A stretch of DNA of 60,000 bases from Liolophura sinensis (GCF_032854445.1 NC_088296.1:26409448-26469447), one strand, 5' to 3'. Positions 33,501-40,729 are shown, counted from the first letter of the stretch. Program-made: numbers and translations. The notes: generated by a model from the sequence alone, not told the origin.

Positions 33501-35575
33501 GCTCTCCACGCATCTATCTGTAAAATGACACAAGACTTACGTACATCGAAGACTTTTCGTCACATATACGCGGAAAGGATGATCAGCTCTTTGTTTTCTT
33601 TACAGTGTACTATACGTTTGACGACTTCCAAAGACAACTCACTGGTAAGTAGGTTTATTTCACACGATTACAGGCTCTCACAAAACGTCTGTTTGCACTG
33701 CTTTTTCATTTCTGCCGGTTCCACCACCGGTCCCACCACAATTCCCATTACCGGTCCCAGTTTGTGACACAATCATTCTCATCATCGGTCCCATCACCAG
33801 TCTCATTACCGGGTCCAGTTTGTGACACAATCATTTTCATCATTGGTCCCATCACCAGTCTCATTACCGGTTCCAGTTTGTGACACAATCATTCTCATCA
33901 TCGGCCCCATCACCAGCCTCATTACCGGGTCCAGTTTGTGACACAATCATTCTCATCATCGGTTCCATCACCAGTCTCATTACGGGTGCCAGTTTGTGAC
34001 ACAATCATTCTCATCATCGGTCCCATCACCAGTCTCAGTACCGGTGCCAGTTTGTGACACAATCATTCTCACCATCTGTCCCATCACCAGTCTTATTACC
34101 GATTCCACTATTAGTCCCACTCTCTTACAGGGTATCACTCTCATAACCACTCTCATCACCGGTTCCCCTACCAGTCCCACACTCTGACAGAGTATAACTC
34201 TCATCACCGTTCCCATTATCCGTCTCACTACCAGTCCCTTTGTGTGACACATTACTCTCATAACCTGTCTCATCACCGATCTTATTTCCACTCTCATTAC
34301 CGGTTCGACTACAGGTCTCATTATCTGACAAAGCATCACTCTCATCACCAGTCTTATGGCCAGTCTCACTGCAGGTCTCACGACAGGTCCCACTATCTGA
34401 GACAGTATAACTCTCATCACCGGTCTCACAACCAGCCTTAGTACCGGTCCGACTACAGGTCCAACTATCTGAGACAACATACTCTCATCACCACTCTCAT
34501 TACCGGTTCGACTACAGGTCCCACTATCTGAGACAGTATTACTCTTATCAACAGTCTCATGGCAAGTCTCAGTACCTTTCCGACTACAGGTCCCTAATGT
34601 CACACTATATCATTTCTCTCATCACCAGGCTCATTACCGGTTCGACTACACGTTCCACTATTTGGCACAAAATTACTCTCGCCACCACTCCCATTACCGG
34701 TTCGACTACAGGCCCCACTATATGACACAGTAACACTCTCATCACCAGTCTCATGGCCAGTCTCAGTACCTGTCCCACTGCAGGTCCCACTATCTCACAC
34801 TATATCACTTCTCTCATCATCAGGCTCATTACCGGTCCGACTAAAGGTCCCACTACCTGACACAACATCACTCTCGCCAAAAGTCTCATTACCGGTCCGA
34901 CTATAAGTCCCACTATCTGACATTATATAATTCCAATCACCAGTCCCATGACCACTTTCATTACCGGTCTGACTACAGGTCCCACTATCTGACGCAACAT
35001 CAGTCTCATTACCAGTCCCATGACCACTGTCATTACCGGGCCCACTAGTTCCATTGTCGGTCTAATGCTGGTCCCATAAACGGGCCGACTACCGATCTAC
35101 TAAATGTCTCAATATCTGCTCCAGTATCTGCTAAAACATCTGTTCCTATACTAGCCTCACTACTGGCCCAACTCGGGTTACAATTACCGGTTCAATTTCA
35201 GTCCCATACTCATCTAACTGTCATGAAGTCCCAATACCGGTCCCATTTCTCATCTGACTACCATGCAGTCCCAATACCGGTGTCATTACTCACCTGATTG
35301 TTATGCAGTCCCAGCACCGGTCCCATTTCTTATCTAACTGTCATGCAGTCCCAATACAAGTCCCATTGCTCATCTGACTGCCATGCAGTCCCACTATCGG
35401 TTCCATTTTCTGCCCCAAATTCTCCCACTATCGATCTCACGCCCCAATTCCAATACGTTTATTGGCTGCCTCATTGGATCATCTTGCCAAAGACACCGGA
35501 TATAACGCTCTCACACACTCAGCCTGGGTGTATTCTCAAACCAGGAGCGAAGAGTCCAAAGCCTACCACCGTTAA
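354..35575 (+). CDS. Immunoglobulin-superfamily single-pass receptor (whole gene model, 15 exons)
   Basis: Model: 354-393, 16729-17046, 19187-19462, 21844-22263, 22664-22783, 23680-23704, 24529-24572, 25217-25267, 26868-26906, 27340-27381, 31227-31313, 31658-31705, 32890-33003, 33606-33644, 35523-35575. It sums to 1716 nt, 571 residues plus TAA, with matching phase at every junction (all phase 1 except the phase 2 exon 6/7 junction). Domains: signal peptide about 1-24; V-type Ig with C37, W50 and D100-G-I-Y-H-C105; C2-type Ig with C144, W157 and C193; C2-type Ig with C235, W247 and C331; membrane span about 356-381; tail 382-571 with at least ten tyrosines, including three YxxP sites (Y421, Y450, Y494). 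The architecture is that of a cell-surface recognition or adhesion receptor; ligand and orthologue are not recognised. YxxP is a known Crk/Nck-type SH2 docking pattern, so phosphotyrosine signalling is inferred. First and last exons are the least certain. Confidence 0.8.
439..542. repeat. (AT)n microsatellite in intron 1
   Basis: About 100 bases of nearly pure TA dinucleotide, broken once near 485-500. Likely length-variable and prone to cruciform formation. Confidence 0.95.
745..1830. repeat. Degenerate ~20-bp minisatellite, TGACCTCTTCC type
   Basis: Irregular units such as CATGACCTCTTCC and ACGATGACATCTTCC, in two blocks around a unique part (about 1100-1370). The latter holds a short SINE-tail-like piece (GTACGACGTTCAACCCC near 1337). 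Decay suggests an old array. No gene is supported here. Confidence 0.7.
2110..3445. repeat. 40-bp minisatellite, about 33 copies
   Basis: Unit of the form GATGGAGTATGAGGTGTGTA + AAGTGTGAGATTTTGTACCA. Copies differ by a few substitutions. Histidine/threonine-rich reading frames on the minus strand are artefacts of the array. Confidence 0.93.
3630..3850. repeat. 59-bp minisatellite, about 3.7 copies
   Basis: Units contain AATCAGATATTATATAAGAT and CTTGGAGTTTGCAATAGACG. Sequence on either side (3450-3950) is a degenerate relative of the adjoining arrays. Confidence 0.85.
3955..4115. repeat. 31-bp minisatellite, about 5 copies
   Basis: Unit begins TATGGCAGTCTGTGGCAGAT followed by GGGGTATGAGG. 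Same unit length as the 8.2-10.5 kb array, and probably the same family. Confidence 0.85.
4115..4735. repeat. ~48-bp minisatellite, about 12 copies
   Basis: Unit of the form GTCTGTAACAGATGGAATAT + GGCGTGTGGGGTGTATGAGG + TGTAGTTG, with shortened variants. The shared GTCTGTAACAGATGG core links it to neighbouring arrays. Confidence 0.9.
4860..5165. repeat. Interspersed repeat, copy 1 (second copy at 20.56-20.88 kb)
   Basis: Diverged similarity runs to 20560-20880. Shared anchors include CCTAATTCTGC, GACAAGA, ACCATTTGC and CACTGTCGTCGCTGCTCTGG. It has no coding capacity, so it may be a non-autonomous element or an old segmental copy. A 37-base stretch with GCAATTAACATCA occurs at both 4759 and 4925. 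Confidence 0.65.
5350..7240. other. Non-satellite segment interrupting the intron-1 arrays
   Basis: About 1.9 kb of ordinary AT-rich sequence between two blocks of the same satellite family. Its ends carry a similar direct repeat with CAAACGAAGGGTGT (5413 and 7219), suggesting an inserted element. It holds a 63-bp near-perfect duplication at 6809-6934. No protein of recognisable family was found on either strand. Confidence 0.45.
6809..6934. repeat. Two near-identical 63-bp direct repeats
   Basis: AGCATTCCACATGGGTTGGT starts at 6809 and again at 6872. The copies differ at only a couple of positions, so the duplication is recent. Confidence 0.95.
7240..8240. repeat. Degenerate GTCTGTAACAGATG-type minisatellite
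   Basis: Irregular ~30-bp units built on GGAGTCTGTAACAGATG and GTATGAGGTGTGG, grading into the regular 31-bp array that follows. Confidence 0.75.
8240..10520. repeat. 31-bp minisatellite, about 74 copies, with 93-bp higher-order repeat
   Basis: Unit GTATGGGATGCTGTAATAGA + CAGTGTGTGAG. From about 8690 to 9740 three diverged units alternate in fixed order, giving a 93-bp higher-order unit repeated about eleven times. Because 93 is divisible by three, several frames stay open for hundreds of codons; these are not genes. Confidence 0.95.
10714..10965. repeat. Flanking block, copy 1 (copy 2 at 11604-11865)
   Basis: About 250 bases from GCTGTCAAAATGCAGACACG to the start of the 54-bp array recur almost exactly at 11604-11865. 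A block of flank plus array was thus duplicated in tandem with a period of about 890 bases. Confidence 0.92.
10955..11285. repeat. 54-bp minisatellite, first block, about 6 copies
   Basis: Unit TGTGACATAACGTGTCACCA + TGTCTGGTATCAGTGTACTG + CCTTAGTTTATTAT. The same unit fills the second block at 12.1-13.44 kb. Confidence 0.95.
11440..11570. repeat. Short CAATCCAATGACCAGTCCGT repeat, about 4 copies
   Basis: Units of about 30 bases in otherwise unique sequence between the two copies of the duplicated block. No coding potential is seen. Confidence 0.7.
11604..11865. repeat. Flanking block, copy 2
   Basis: Near-identical to 10714-10965, with a few substitutions and a short indel near the end. 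It leads into the second 54-bp array, which was then split by a SINE. Confidence 0.92.
11878..12088 (-). mobile_element. tRNA-derived SINE with perfect 12-bp target duplication
   Basis: Read on the minus strand it starts within a tRNA-like head keeping the B box (GAGTTCAAGTCC), runs through the family body (GGAAGGTCTTCCAGCAACC, then AAATATTCTTGAGTACGGCG, AAAACACCAATC) and ends in an (AAAT)n tail. GTGACATTACGT flanks it at 11866-11877 and 12089-12100, a clean target-site duplication. The head is 5' truncated (no A box). Confidence 0.9.
12100..13440. repeat. 54-bp minisatellite, second block, about 25 copies
   Basis: Same unit as 10955-11285. A sub-block with CCATCATCTCTTGTATTAGT and CACCCCGTCTGTTATTAGTG variants repeats in order around 12440-13120, showing a higher-order duplication. 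Confidence 0.95.
13600..14155. repeat. Degenerate ~17-bp minisatellite (CCAGATGAATCCATGA)
   Basis: Loose units such as ACCAGATGACTCCATG with many substitutions and gaps; best preserved at 14030-14150. A degenerate SINE-tail-like piece (TAGACCGTAATCAAGAAGAT) lies near 13997. Confidence 0.75.
14156..14405. other. Unique intronic sequence, nothing recognised
   Basis: AT-rich, with no splice-flanked open frame of convincing composition on either strand. Confidence 0.5.
14406..14545. repeat. 38-bp minisatellite, about 3.6 copies
   Basis: Unit GTCAGACGGTATGGTTTGTT + TGTCGCGGATGTGTCAAC. Copies are nearly identical. Confidence 0.95.
14625..16175. repeat. ~19-21-bp minisatellite GGGACGGGGATCACACAAG, about 75 copies
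   Basis: Long variable array in intron 1. G-run/A-rich on the plus strand, with frequent substitutions. Opposing long open frames are satellite artefacts. Copies of the six-base GATCAC core are frequent. Confidence 0.93.
16312..16426 (+). mobile_element. SINE with intact tRNA-like head, truncated body
   Basis: GGCGGCCTCTGTGGCCGACTGG carries an A-box-like TGGCCGACTGG; about 75 bases on, GAGTTCAAGTCC is a B box. The body stops after CAGGCTTCC, so it is 3' truncated. Together with 11878-12088 it defines the family head. Confidence 0.8.
16572..16728 (+). repeat. Tandem copies of the exon-2 3' splice site (39/39/39/40 bp)
   Basis: Four units carry the polypyrimidine tract, TTACAG and the first exon bases (TATTTACCGG). 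Unit-end acceptors are at 16610, 16649 (both intact TTACAG), 16688 (mutated to TTACAA) and 16728 (the true one). A further AG at 16571 begins the series. The last unit is one base longer, so only the last acceptor gives the receptor frame; the upstream intact ones run to a stop near 16765. Confidence 0.92.
16729..17046 (+). CDS. Ig receptor exon 2: V-type Ig domain
   Basis: Acceptor CTGTTACAG, donor GTAAGT, phase 1 at both ends, 106 codons (residues 14-119). It encodes the second half of the signal peptide (VFIGLFLLVFG) and a V-type Ig fold: strand-B C37, core W50 in L-Y-W-R-K, and the strand-F signature D100-G-I-Y-H-C105. C42 and C107 may form a second disulfide. One sequon, N-V-T, is at residue 80. 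The acceptor is the last of several tandem copies (see 16572-16728). Confidence 0.85.
17252..17366 (-). mobile_element. SINE body fragment
   Basis: TTAGTGTTTTACGCCGTACT and AAGAATATTTCACT match the tail-proximal body of the family in reverse, then CCGGGAATCCGGGAGAAACC. The head is missing and the sequence is diverged. Confidence 0.75.
17695..18800. repeat. 39-bp minisatellite in intron 2, about 28 copies
   Basis: Unit CACACAACGCCGGCATTTCA + TTAATAGCGTTATTTTGGT. Moderately diverged, with some short units. Both strands have open frames rich in Asn/Ile or Arg/Cys that track the repeat. Confidence 0.93.
19187..19462 (+). CDS. Ig receptor exon 3: second Ig domain (C2 type)
   Basis: Acceptor TCTGGAACAG, donor GTAAGT, phase 1 to phase 1, 92 codons (residues 120-211). 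The domain runs from V-N-F-T-C144 through the C2 signature G-N-P-D-P-H-I-T-W157 to E-Y-I-G-C193 and ends in L-R-L-Y-I-A. Strand F departs from the common Y-x-C spacing (Y-I-G-C). Several N-x-T/S sequons suggest glycosylation. Local GC content is higher than in the introns. Confidence 0.85.
19690..20515. repeat. Imperfect inverted repeat, ~110-bp arms, ~600-bp loop
   Basis: Left arm 19690-19800 (with GTCTGTTTCGTTT, CTGTCTGTAAA, ACTCGCTACCAAA) matches the reverse complement of 20405-20515. This may be a fold-back or MITE-like element, or an inverted duplication. The left arm overlaps an Ig-like open frame at 19769-19890. Confidence 0.75.
19769..19890 (+). pseudogene. Possible relic of an Ig-domain exon
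   Basis: An open frame in intron 3 reads T-S-S-A-H-G-Y-I-G-R-Q-Y-S-C-S-E-N-E-N-R-T and then H-N-I-K-L-D-K-P. The Y-x-C strand-F pattern, and similarity to S-T-M-H-R-E-Y-I-G-C-S-V in exon 3, suggest half an Ig domain. There is no strand-B cysteine, no good acceptor and no donor, so it is unlikely to be used. Confidence 0.3.
20560..20880. repeat. Interspersed repeat, copy 2
   Basis: Diverged copy of 4860-5165. Its 3' end, around CACTGTCGTC and CTCTGGTCTTACTCT, is continuous with the 48-bp array that follows and appears to have seeded it. Confidence 0.65.
20810..21335. repeat. 48-bp minisatellite (96-bp dimer), about 11 copies
   Basis: Unit GTCGTCGCTACTCTGGTCTT + ACTCTGTATGTTGTACGTCT + ACGACATT, alternating with an ATTGTCATTGCTTCTC variant. 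Length divisible by three keeps a hydrophobic 185-codon frame open. It lacks splice context matching the receptor, so it is not called coding. Confidence 0.92.
21598..21722 (-). mobile_element. Diverged SINE body
   Basis: TTATTTCACGCCGTACT, AAAATTTCACTTACACGTAT and GGGAGAAACCCAT match the family body in reverse. It lies about 120 bases before exon 4. Confidence 0.7.
21844..22263 (+). CDS. Ig receptor exon 4: third Ig domain with internal 9-residue repeats
   Basis: Acceptor TTTTTCAG, donor GTGAGC, phase 1 to phase 1, 140 codons (residues 212-351). It encodes a C2-type Ig domain: V-E-L-L-C235, G-N-P-T-P-N-V-T-W247, and Y-R-Y-I-C331-T-A-E-N-S-E-G. The C-to-C distance is 96 residues against about 45-60 in most C2 domains. 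The excess is explained by four tandem 27-bp units at 22017-22124 (residues 270-305) with consensus VQTPRTKAD. The reading frame is open throughout. Confidence 0.87.
22017..22124 (+). repeat. In-frame coding minisatellite, 4 x 27 bp, inside Ig domain 3
   Basis: Four units encode VQTPRTTAG, VQTLGTMGD, VQTPQTKAD and VQTPRTKAD. They lie between the strand-C tryptophan and the strand-E/F region, so they probably form an exposed threonine-rich loop. Units differ by several substitutions, so the expansion is not brand new, and no unit breaks the frame. Confidence 0.9.
22664..22783 (+). CDS. Ig receptor exon 5: transmembrane segment
   Basis: Acceptor GCACTTGTAG, donor GTACGA, phase 1 to phase 1, 40 codons (residues 352-391). 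A 26-residue hydrophobic stretch ends V-F-V-F-V-Y-V-C and is followed by a basic stop-transfer segment (E-G-I-R-L-K-V-N-R-S). This sets a type I topology with three extracellular Ig domains and a cytoplasmic tail. Confidence 0.85.
22969..23103 (-). mobile_element. SINE body in intron 5
   Basis: CATTGGTGTTTTACGCCGTACT and CAAGAATACTCACTTATACC, then CGACCATCCACAGGTGGCTGG, are the family body in reverse orientation, without the head. Confidence 0.82.
23680..23704 (+). CDS. Ig receptor exon 6: microexon of the tail
   Basis: 25 nt between acceptor CTCGTTACAG and donor GTATGT, encoding A-R-A-V-D-G-S-F and two bases of a glycine codon. Its phase 2 exit is matched only by exon 7, which begins with a single base completing GGA. 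That mutual phase fit supports both small exons. Confidence 0.6.
23890..24440. repeat. Degenerate CTTGTAGTCCCACCC minisatellite in intron 6
   Basis: Loose C-rich units such as CTTGTAGACACGCC and ATCTGTAGTCCCA. A longer block (about 175 bases, near 23908 and 24028) is repeated. Old and decayed. Confidence 0.65.
24529..24572 (+). CDS. Ig receptor exon 7: tail
   Basis: 44 nt between acceptor TTTCAATACAG and donor GTAATA. It enters in phase 2 and leaves in phase 1, encoding G-N-I-E-T-E-L-I-G-E-L-S-D-G-I. The segment is acidic and has no tyrosine. Confidence 0.65.
25050..25193 (+). mobile_element. SINE body with (AAAT)n tail
   Basis: Forward copy: TGACCTGCGGTTGATCGTGG, CCATAATCGTGGCCGTCGCC, AAATATTCTTGAGTACGGC, AAAACACCAGTCAAATAAAT, ending in an AAAT repeat that shows the 3' end. 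It lies 24 bases before exon 8, so its tail may have influenced the local branch point. Confidence 0.85.
25217..25267 (+). CDS. Ig receptor exon 8: tail, first YDxxMYLHPT motif
   Basis: 51 nt between acceptor TTCTGTGGCAG and donor GTATTT, phase 1 to phase 1, encoding D-Y-D-P-E-M-Y-L-H-P-T-R-H-P-A-R-P. Y421-L-H-P is a YxxP site. The motif recurs in exon 12, pointing to an internal exon duplication. Confidence 0.75.
25385..26375. repeat. ~21-bp minisatellite CAAGTGTATGAAGTGCCCCCA, about 45 copies
   Basis: Variable-length units with C-runs, including a poly-C tract near 25760. In intron 8. Confidence 0.92.
26455..26850. repeat. 44-bp minisatellite, degenerate copies of the exon-9 acceptor region
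   Basis: Unit GATGACGTCAGCAGAACTGT + GTAACAATGTGCGTATGTTT + TGTG, about 7 clear copies, decaying towards exon 9. ACAATGTG..GTTTTGTG-GATGAC in the unit parallels ACAATATG..GTTTGCAG-ATGACC at the real acceptor (26861-26873). Confidence 0.8.
26868..26906 (+). CDS. Ig receptor exon 9: tail, acidic
   Basis: 39 nt between acceptor GTTTGCAG and donor GTACGT, phase 1 to phase 1, encoding D-D-Q-S-S-T-E-S-D-E-Q-V-D. It is rich in Ser next to acidic residues, a casein-kinase-2-like context. The preceding intron carries degenerate copies of this acceptor region. Confidence 0.65.
27340..27381 (+). CDS. Ig receptor exon 10: tail, YHLP site
   Basis: 42 nt between acceptor ATGTTACAG and donor GTAAGT, phase 1 to phase 1, encoding R-D-S-L-G-Y-H-L-P-T-S-L-S-T. 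Y450-H-L-P is a second YxxP site. The 3.5 kb 39-bp satellite begins about 50 bases after the donor. Confidence 0.68.
27434..30970. repeat. 39-bp minisatellite, about 91 copies, in intron 10
   Basis: Unit GTAGGTCTGCATGTATCCAT + GGTACAATCTGACTGTTAT, in two main variants (CTGACTGTTAT and CAGACTGTCAT) arranged in local higher-order patterns. Phase-neutral length leaves a 509-codon frame of a 13-residue repeat (MVQSDCYVGLHVS). It lies wholly between exons 10 and 11 and is not called coding. Confidence 0.97.
31227..31313 (+). CDS. Ig receptor exon 11: tail
   Basis: 87 nt between acceptor GTATTACAG and donor GTATGT, phase 1 to phase 1, residues 459-487. It begins S-S-S-D-E-N-F-S-A-V and ends I-P-R-I-E-I-E-E-N. 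There is no tyrosine. It lies in unique sequence just after the 39-bp satellite. Confidence 0.68.
31658..31705 (+). CDS. Ig receptor exon 12: tail, second YDxxMYLHPT motif
   Basis: 48 nt between acceptor TTTTTCCACACAG and donor GTAACT, phase 1 to phase 1, encoding V-Y-D-T-Q-M-Y-L-H-P-T-P-A-P-R-R. Y-D, M-Y-L-H-P-T and the following P and R match exon 8. Conservation of the peptide in two separate exons of the same phase strongly supports both as real coding sequence. Confidence 0.75.
32005..32780. repeat. 32-bp minisatellite, about 24 copies, upstream of exon 13
   Basis: Unit GATGTATCTGTGTTGTGGTT + GTGTGTGACATT. Several copies contain CTGTGTCACAGTTGTG, similar to the exon-13 acceptor CTGTGTCAGTTCCAGTG. 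The array decays through 32780-32880 into that acceptor. Confidence 0.9.
32890..33003 (+). CDS. Ig receptor exon 13: tail, acidic then Thr/Pro rich
   Basis: 114 nt, phase 1 to phase 1, donor GTAATC. Two acceptors six bases apart are usable (start 32890 or 32896) and differ by two residues. It encodes V-I-D-E-E-E-E-D-T-Y-S-A-N-A-T-P, then a Thr/Ser/Pro run and V-A-R-V-P-A-E-R-N. The upstream 32-bp satellite resembles this acceptor. Confidence 0.68.
33100..33600. other. Intron 13, unique sequence
   Basis: AT-rich. Around 33360-33440 it has CCCAACACAAAAGC and TGTTGGTGCTATGGGATA with short self-repeats. No exon or RNA gene recognised. Confidence 0.45.
33606..33644 (+). CDS. Ig receptor exon 14: tail
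   Basis: 39 nt between acceptor TTCTTTACAG and donor GTAAGT, phase 1 to phase 1, encoding V-Y-Y-T-F-D-D-F-Q-R-Q-L-T. The YY pair followed by acidic residues is a plausible kinase target. Confidence 0.65.
33715..35420. repeat. Minisatellite complex in intron 14 (58-bp, then degenerate ~40-60-bp units)
   Basis: 33740-34100 has about 6 copies of a 58-bp unit: GTTTGTGACACAATCATTCT + CATCATCGGTCCCATCACCA + GTCTCATTACCGGTTCCA. 34100-35060 is decayed, with GGTCCCACTATCTGACA units. 35180-35420 has ~40-bp units with ATGCAGTCCCAATACCGGTC. C- and T-rich on the plus strand. Confidence 0.88.
35523..35575 (+). CDS. Ig receptor exon 15: terminal coding exon
   Basis: Acceptor CTCACACACTCAG, entry in phase 1, encoding A-W-V-Y-S-Q-T-R-S-E-E-S-K-A-Y-H-R and TAA. 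An alternative acceptor at 35492 gives the same frame and adds ten residues (D-T-G-Y-N-A-L-T-H-S). Frame, composition and the ATTAAA 134 bases downstream favour this as the last exon. Weaker phase-compatible 3' exons exist near 38.6-38.8 kb. Confidence 0.55.
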
Positions 35576-35708
35576 ATAAGCATACCACGGTTTGATTCAA
35601 CCAGAATCAACCAGCGTTTTGGATTTATGTGTTATGATGGAAATATTATGAACATAGATGTTAAATAGAAATGCTTGTATGATATAAGTGCACGGTTGAT
35701 AAAAGGGC

Positions 35709-35714
35709 ATTAAA
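35709..35714 (+). terminator. Possible polyadenylation signal of the Ig receptor gene
   Basis: ATTAAA, the commonest variant signal, lies in AT-rich sequence 134 bases after the proposed stop and before the 35-bp satellite. GT-rich sequence follows (GTTGATGTGGTGGTATG), as expected downstream of a cleavage site. This rests on motif and position only. Confidence 0.35.
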
Positions 35715-35860
35715 GTTGATGTGGTGGTATGTTTGATGAACATGTGTGTACGATCAAAATGTGTGTACGATCAAACGGTGTGCATTATAAAAATGTATGT
35801 ATGGTCAAAATGTGTGTACGATCATAATGTGCCTATTGTAAAATGTGTATATGATGAAAA

Positions 35861-38563
35861 TATAGGAATGATGAGAGTATATATAGGACCATGAGTATAG
35901 GAATGATGAGAGTATATATAGGACCATGAATATAGGAATGATGGGGGTATATATAGGACCATGAATATAGGAATGATGGGGGTATGTACAGAACCATGAA
36001 TATAGGAATGATGGGTATATATATAGGACTGTGAATATAGGAATGATGGGGGTATATAGAGGACTGTGAATATAGGAATGATGGGAGTATATATAGGACC
36101 ATGAATATAGGAATGATGGAGGTACATATATAGGACCATGAATATAGAAATGATGAGAGTATATTTAGGACCATGAATATAGGAATGATGGGGGTATATA
36201 GAGGACCATGAATATAGGAACGATGGGGGTATATTTAGGACCATGAATATAAAAATGATGGGAGTATATATAGGACCATGAATATAGGAATGATGGGGGT
36301 ATATAGAGGACCATGAATATAGGAATGATGGGAGTATATATAGGACCATGAATATAGGAATGATGGGGGTATGTACAGAACCATGAATATAGGAATGATG
36401 GGGGTATATAGAGGACCATGAATATAGGAACGATGGGGGTATATTTAGGACCATGAATATAAAAATGATGGGAGTATATATAGGACCATGAATATAAGAA
36501 TGATGGGAGTATGTATAGGACCATGAATATAGGAATGATGGGAGTATATATAGGACCATGAATATAAGAATGATGGGAGTATATATAGGACCATGAATAT
36601 AAGAATGATGGGAGTATATAGAGGACCATGGATATAGGAATGATGGGAGTATATATAGGACCATGAATATAAGAATGATGGGAGTATACATAGGACCATG
36701 AATATAAGAATGATGGGAGTATATAGAGGACCATGAATATAAGAATGATGGGAGTATATATAGGACCATGAATATAGGAATGATGAGAGTATATTTAGGA
36801 CCATGAATATAGGAATGATGGGGGTATGTACAGAACCATGAATATAGGAATGATGGGTATATATATAGGACTGTGAATATAGGAATGATGGGGGTATATA
36901 GAGGACTGTGAATATAGGAATGATGAGAGTATATATAGGACCATGAATATAAGAATGATGGGGGTACATATATAGGACCATGAATATAGAAATGATGAGA
37001 GTATATTTAGGACCATGAATATAGGAATGATGCGGGTATATAGAGGACTGTGAATATAGGAATGATGGGAGTATATAAGAGGACTATGAATATAGGAATG
37101 ATAGGGGTATATATACGTGTAGCACCATGAATATAGGCATGATGGGAGTATATATATGACCATGAATATATGAATGATGGTATTATATATAGGACCATGA
37201 ATATAAGAATGATGGGAGTATATATAGGACCATGAATATAGGAATGATGCGGGTATATAGAGGGCCATGAATATAGGTATGATGGGAGTATATATAGGAC
37301 CATGAATATAGGAATGATGGGAGTATATAGAGGACCATGAATATAGGAATGATGGGAGTATATAGAGGACCATGAATATAGGAATGATGGGGGTATATAT
37401 AGGACCATGAATATAAGAATGATGGGAGTATATAGAGGGCCATGAATATAAAAATGATGGGAGTATATATAGGACCATGAATATAGGAATGATGGAGGTA
37501 TATATAGGACCATGGATATAGGAATGATGGGAGTATATAGAAGGCCATGAATATAGGAATGATGGGAGTATATATAGGACCATGAATATAGGAATGATGG
37601 GGGTATATATAGGACCATGGATATAGGAATGATGGGAGTATATATAGGACCATGAATATAAGAATGATGGGAGTATATAGAGGGCCATGAATATAGGAAT
37701 GATGGGAGTATATATAGGACCATGAATATAGGAATGATGGGGGTATATATAGGACCATGGATATAGGAATGATGGGAGTATATATAGGACCATGAATATA
37801 AGAATGATGGGAGTATATAGAGGGCCATGAATATAGGAATGATGGGGGTATGTATAGGACAATGAATATAGGAATGATGGAGGTATATATAGGACCATGA
37901 ATATAAGAATGATGGGAGTATATATAGGACCATGAATATAGGAATGATGCGGGTATATAGAGGACCATGGATATAGGAATGATGGAGGTATATATAGGAC
38001 CATGAATATAGGAATGATGGAGGTATATATAGGACCATGAATATAGGAATGATGGGAGTATATAGAGGACCATGAATATAGGAATGATGGGAGTATATAT
38101 AGGACCATGAATATAGGAATGATGGGAGTATATATAGGACCATGAATATAGGAATGATGGGTATATATATAGGACCATGAATATAGGAATGATGGGAGTA
38201 TATATAGGACCATGAATATAAGAATGATGGGAGTATATATAGGACCATGAATATAAGAATGATGGGAGTATATAGAGGACCATGAATATAGGAATGATGG
38301 GGGTATATATAGGACCATGGATATAGGAATGATGGGAGTATATATAGGACCATGAATATAAGAATGATGGGAGTATATAGAGGGCCATGAATATAGGAAT
38401 GATGGGGGTATATATAGGACCATGGATATAGGAATGATGGGAGTATGTATAGGACAATGAATATAGGAATGATGGGAGTATGTATAGGACAATGAATATA
38501 GGAATGATGGGGGTATGTATAGGACAATGAATATAGGAATGATGGGGGTATATACAGGACCAT
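35861..38563. repeat. 35-bp minisatellite, about 77 copies
   Basis: Unit GGACCATGAATATAGGAATG + ATGGGAGTATATATA. It stays open in all three minus frames over 300-600 codons (repeats of Y-S-H-H-S-Y-I-H-G-P), an artefact of low stop density. Lies 3' of the proposed receptor end. Confidence 0.97.
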
Positions 38564-39839
<1,276 letters not shown>

Positions 39840-40388
39840 ATTCCGTATAACGGCAGTCCAAGCTACCAGATAAGATGACTCCTGCATGACAAACTGAACA
39901 TACAAGCAACGTTTACTTTCTCCTCTAACCCCAAAACCCCACTCAGAGCCAGTGGACAGAAACAGCCAACCCATAGAGAAGAACCCAAATTTTTTTTCTT
40001 ACTTTAAATGCTGGTTTTAGGGTCTCTTTCCTGGCGGATATCGTGGCCCTTCAAATCTGCGTTTATTATTGTTTTTTTAACACATGAATACAATTGATAG
40101 ATAATGGCCGTGCGTTGGTATACTATTTACATATGTACATGAGTCAATAAGTGGAATTAAGCCTTTTTGTGGTAGCATGTGTATAGCTTTTTGTATAGGT
40201 TCAAATGCTGCCATGGTCATTTAACAGAAAGGGGATAAACAGTAAGCTATTTTTAGAGATTAACGTTATCTTTACATTGGAAATTAATAGATCTACATTA
40301 CAGAATTACATTTAGTTGCCTATACAGAAATTTACACAGAGAGAAAACAACAGTAGTGCTTTTATTTATTGGTTAGTGGAATTACTGG

Positions 40389-40725
40389 AACCCAAAGGCT
40401 CTGTGTACAGCATTTATTGTGACTGTCAACGGCAATACATTGGAGAAACCGGTAGACCATTAAGTATCAGAATTGCAGAGCACAGGGCTTCAGTAGAAAA
40501 ATTAGATGGAAACTCAGCCCTCAGTGATCACATCGGAGCCCACGCAGAACACTAACTCCAATGGAACACAGCTCATACCCTACAGAACAATCAATCAGAC
40601 TACAAAAGAAGGAAACTGCCGGAAGCCATTATGATCTGACGACACAGCTTAACCCAGACAGCGGGTACCACCTACCGATTGCCTACAGTGACCTCATCAG
40701 ATTAGACAATGGCCGCCTTAATACT
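40389..40725 (+). mobile_element. Penelope-like retroelement fragment (GIY-YIG end), broken
   Basis: G-S-V-Y-S-I-Y-C-D-C then Q-Y-I-G-E-T-G-R-P-L and I-A-E-H-R match the GIY-YIG nuclease core found at the C-terminus of Penelope-like elements. After A-H-A-E-H there is a TAA; the same frame continues (K-R-R-K-L-P-E-A-I-M-I) to a TGA, and a frameshift leads to N-P-D-S-G-Y-H-L-P-I-A-Y-S. The reverse transcriptase part is absent. Two stops and a frameshift mark an inactive 3' remnant. Confidence 0.78.
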
Positions 40726-40729
40726 TGAA

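Noticed and set aside
40316-40388. Upstream part of the frame leading into the GIY-YIG fragment considered as part of the retroelement
   Set aside because: No recognisable motif; probably chance extension of the frame.
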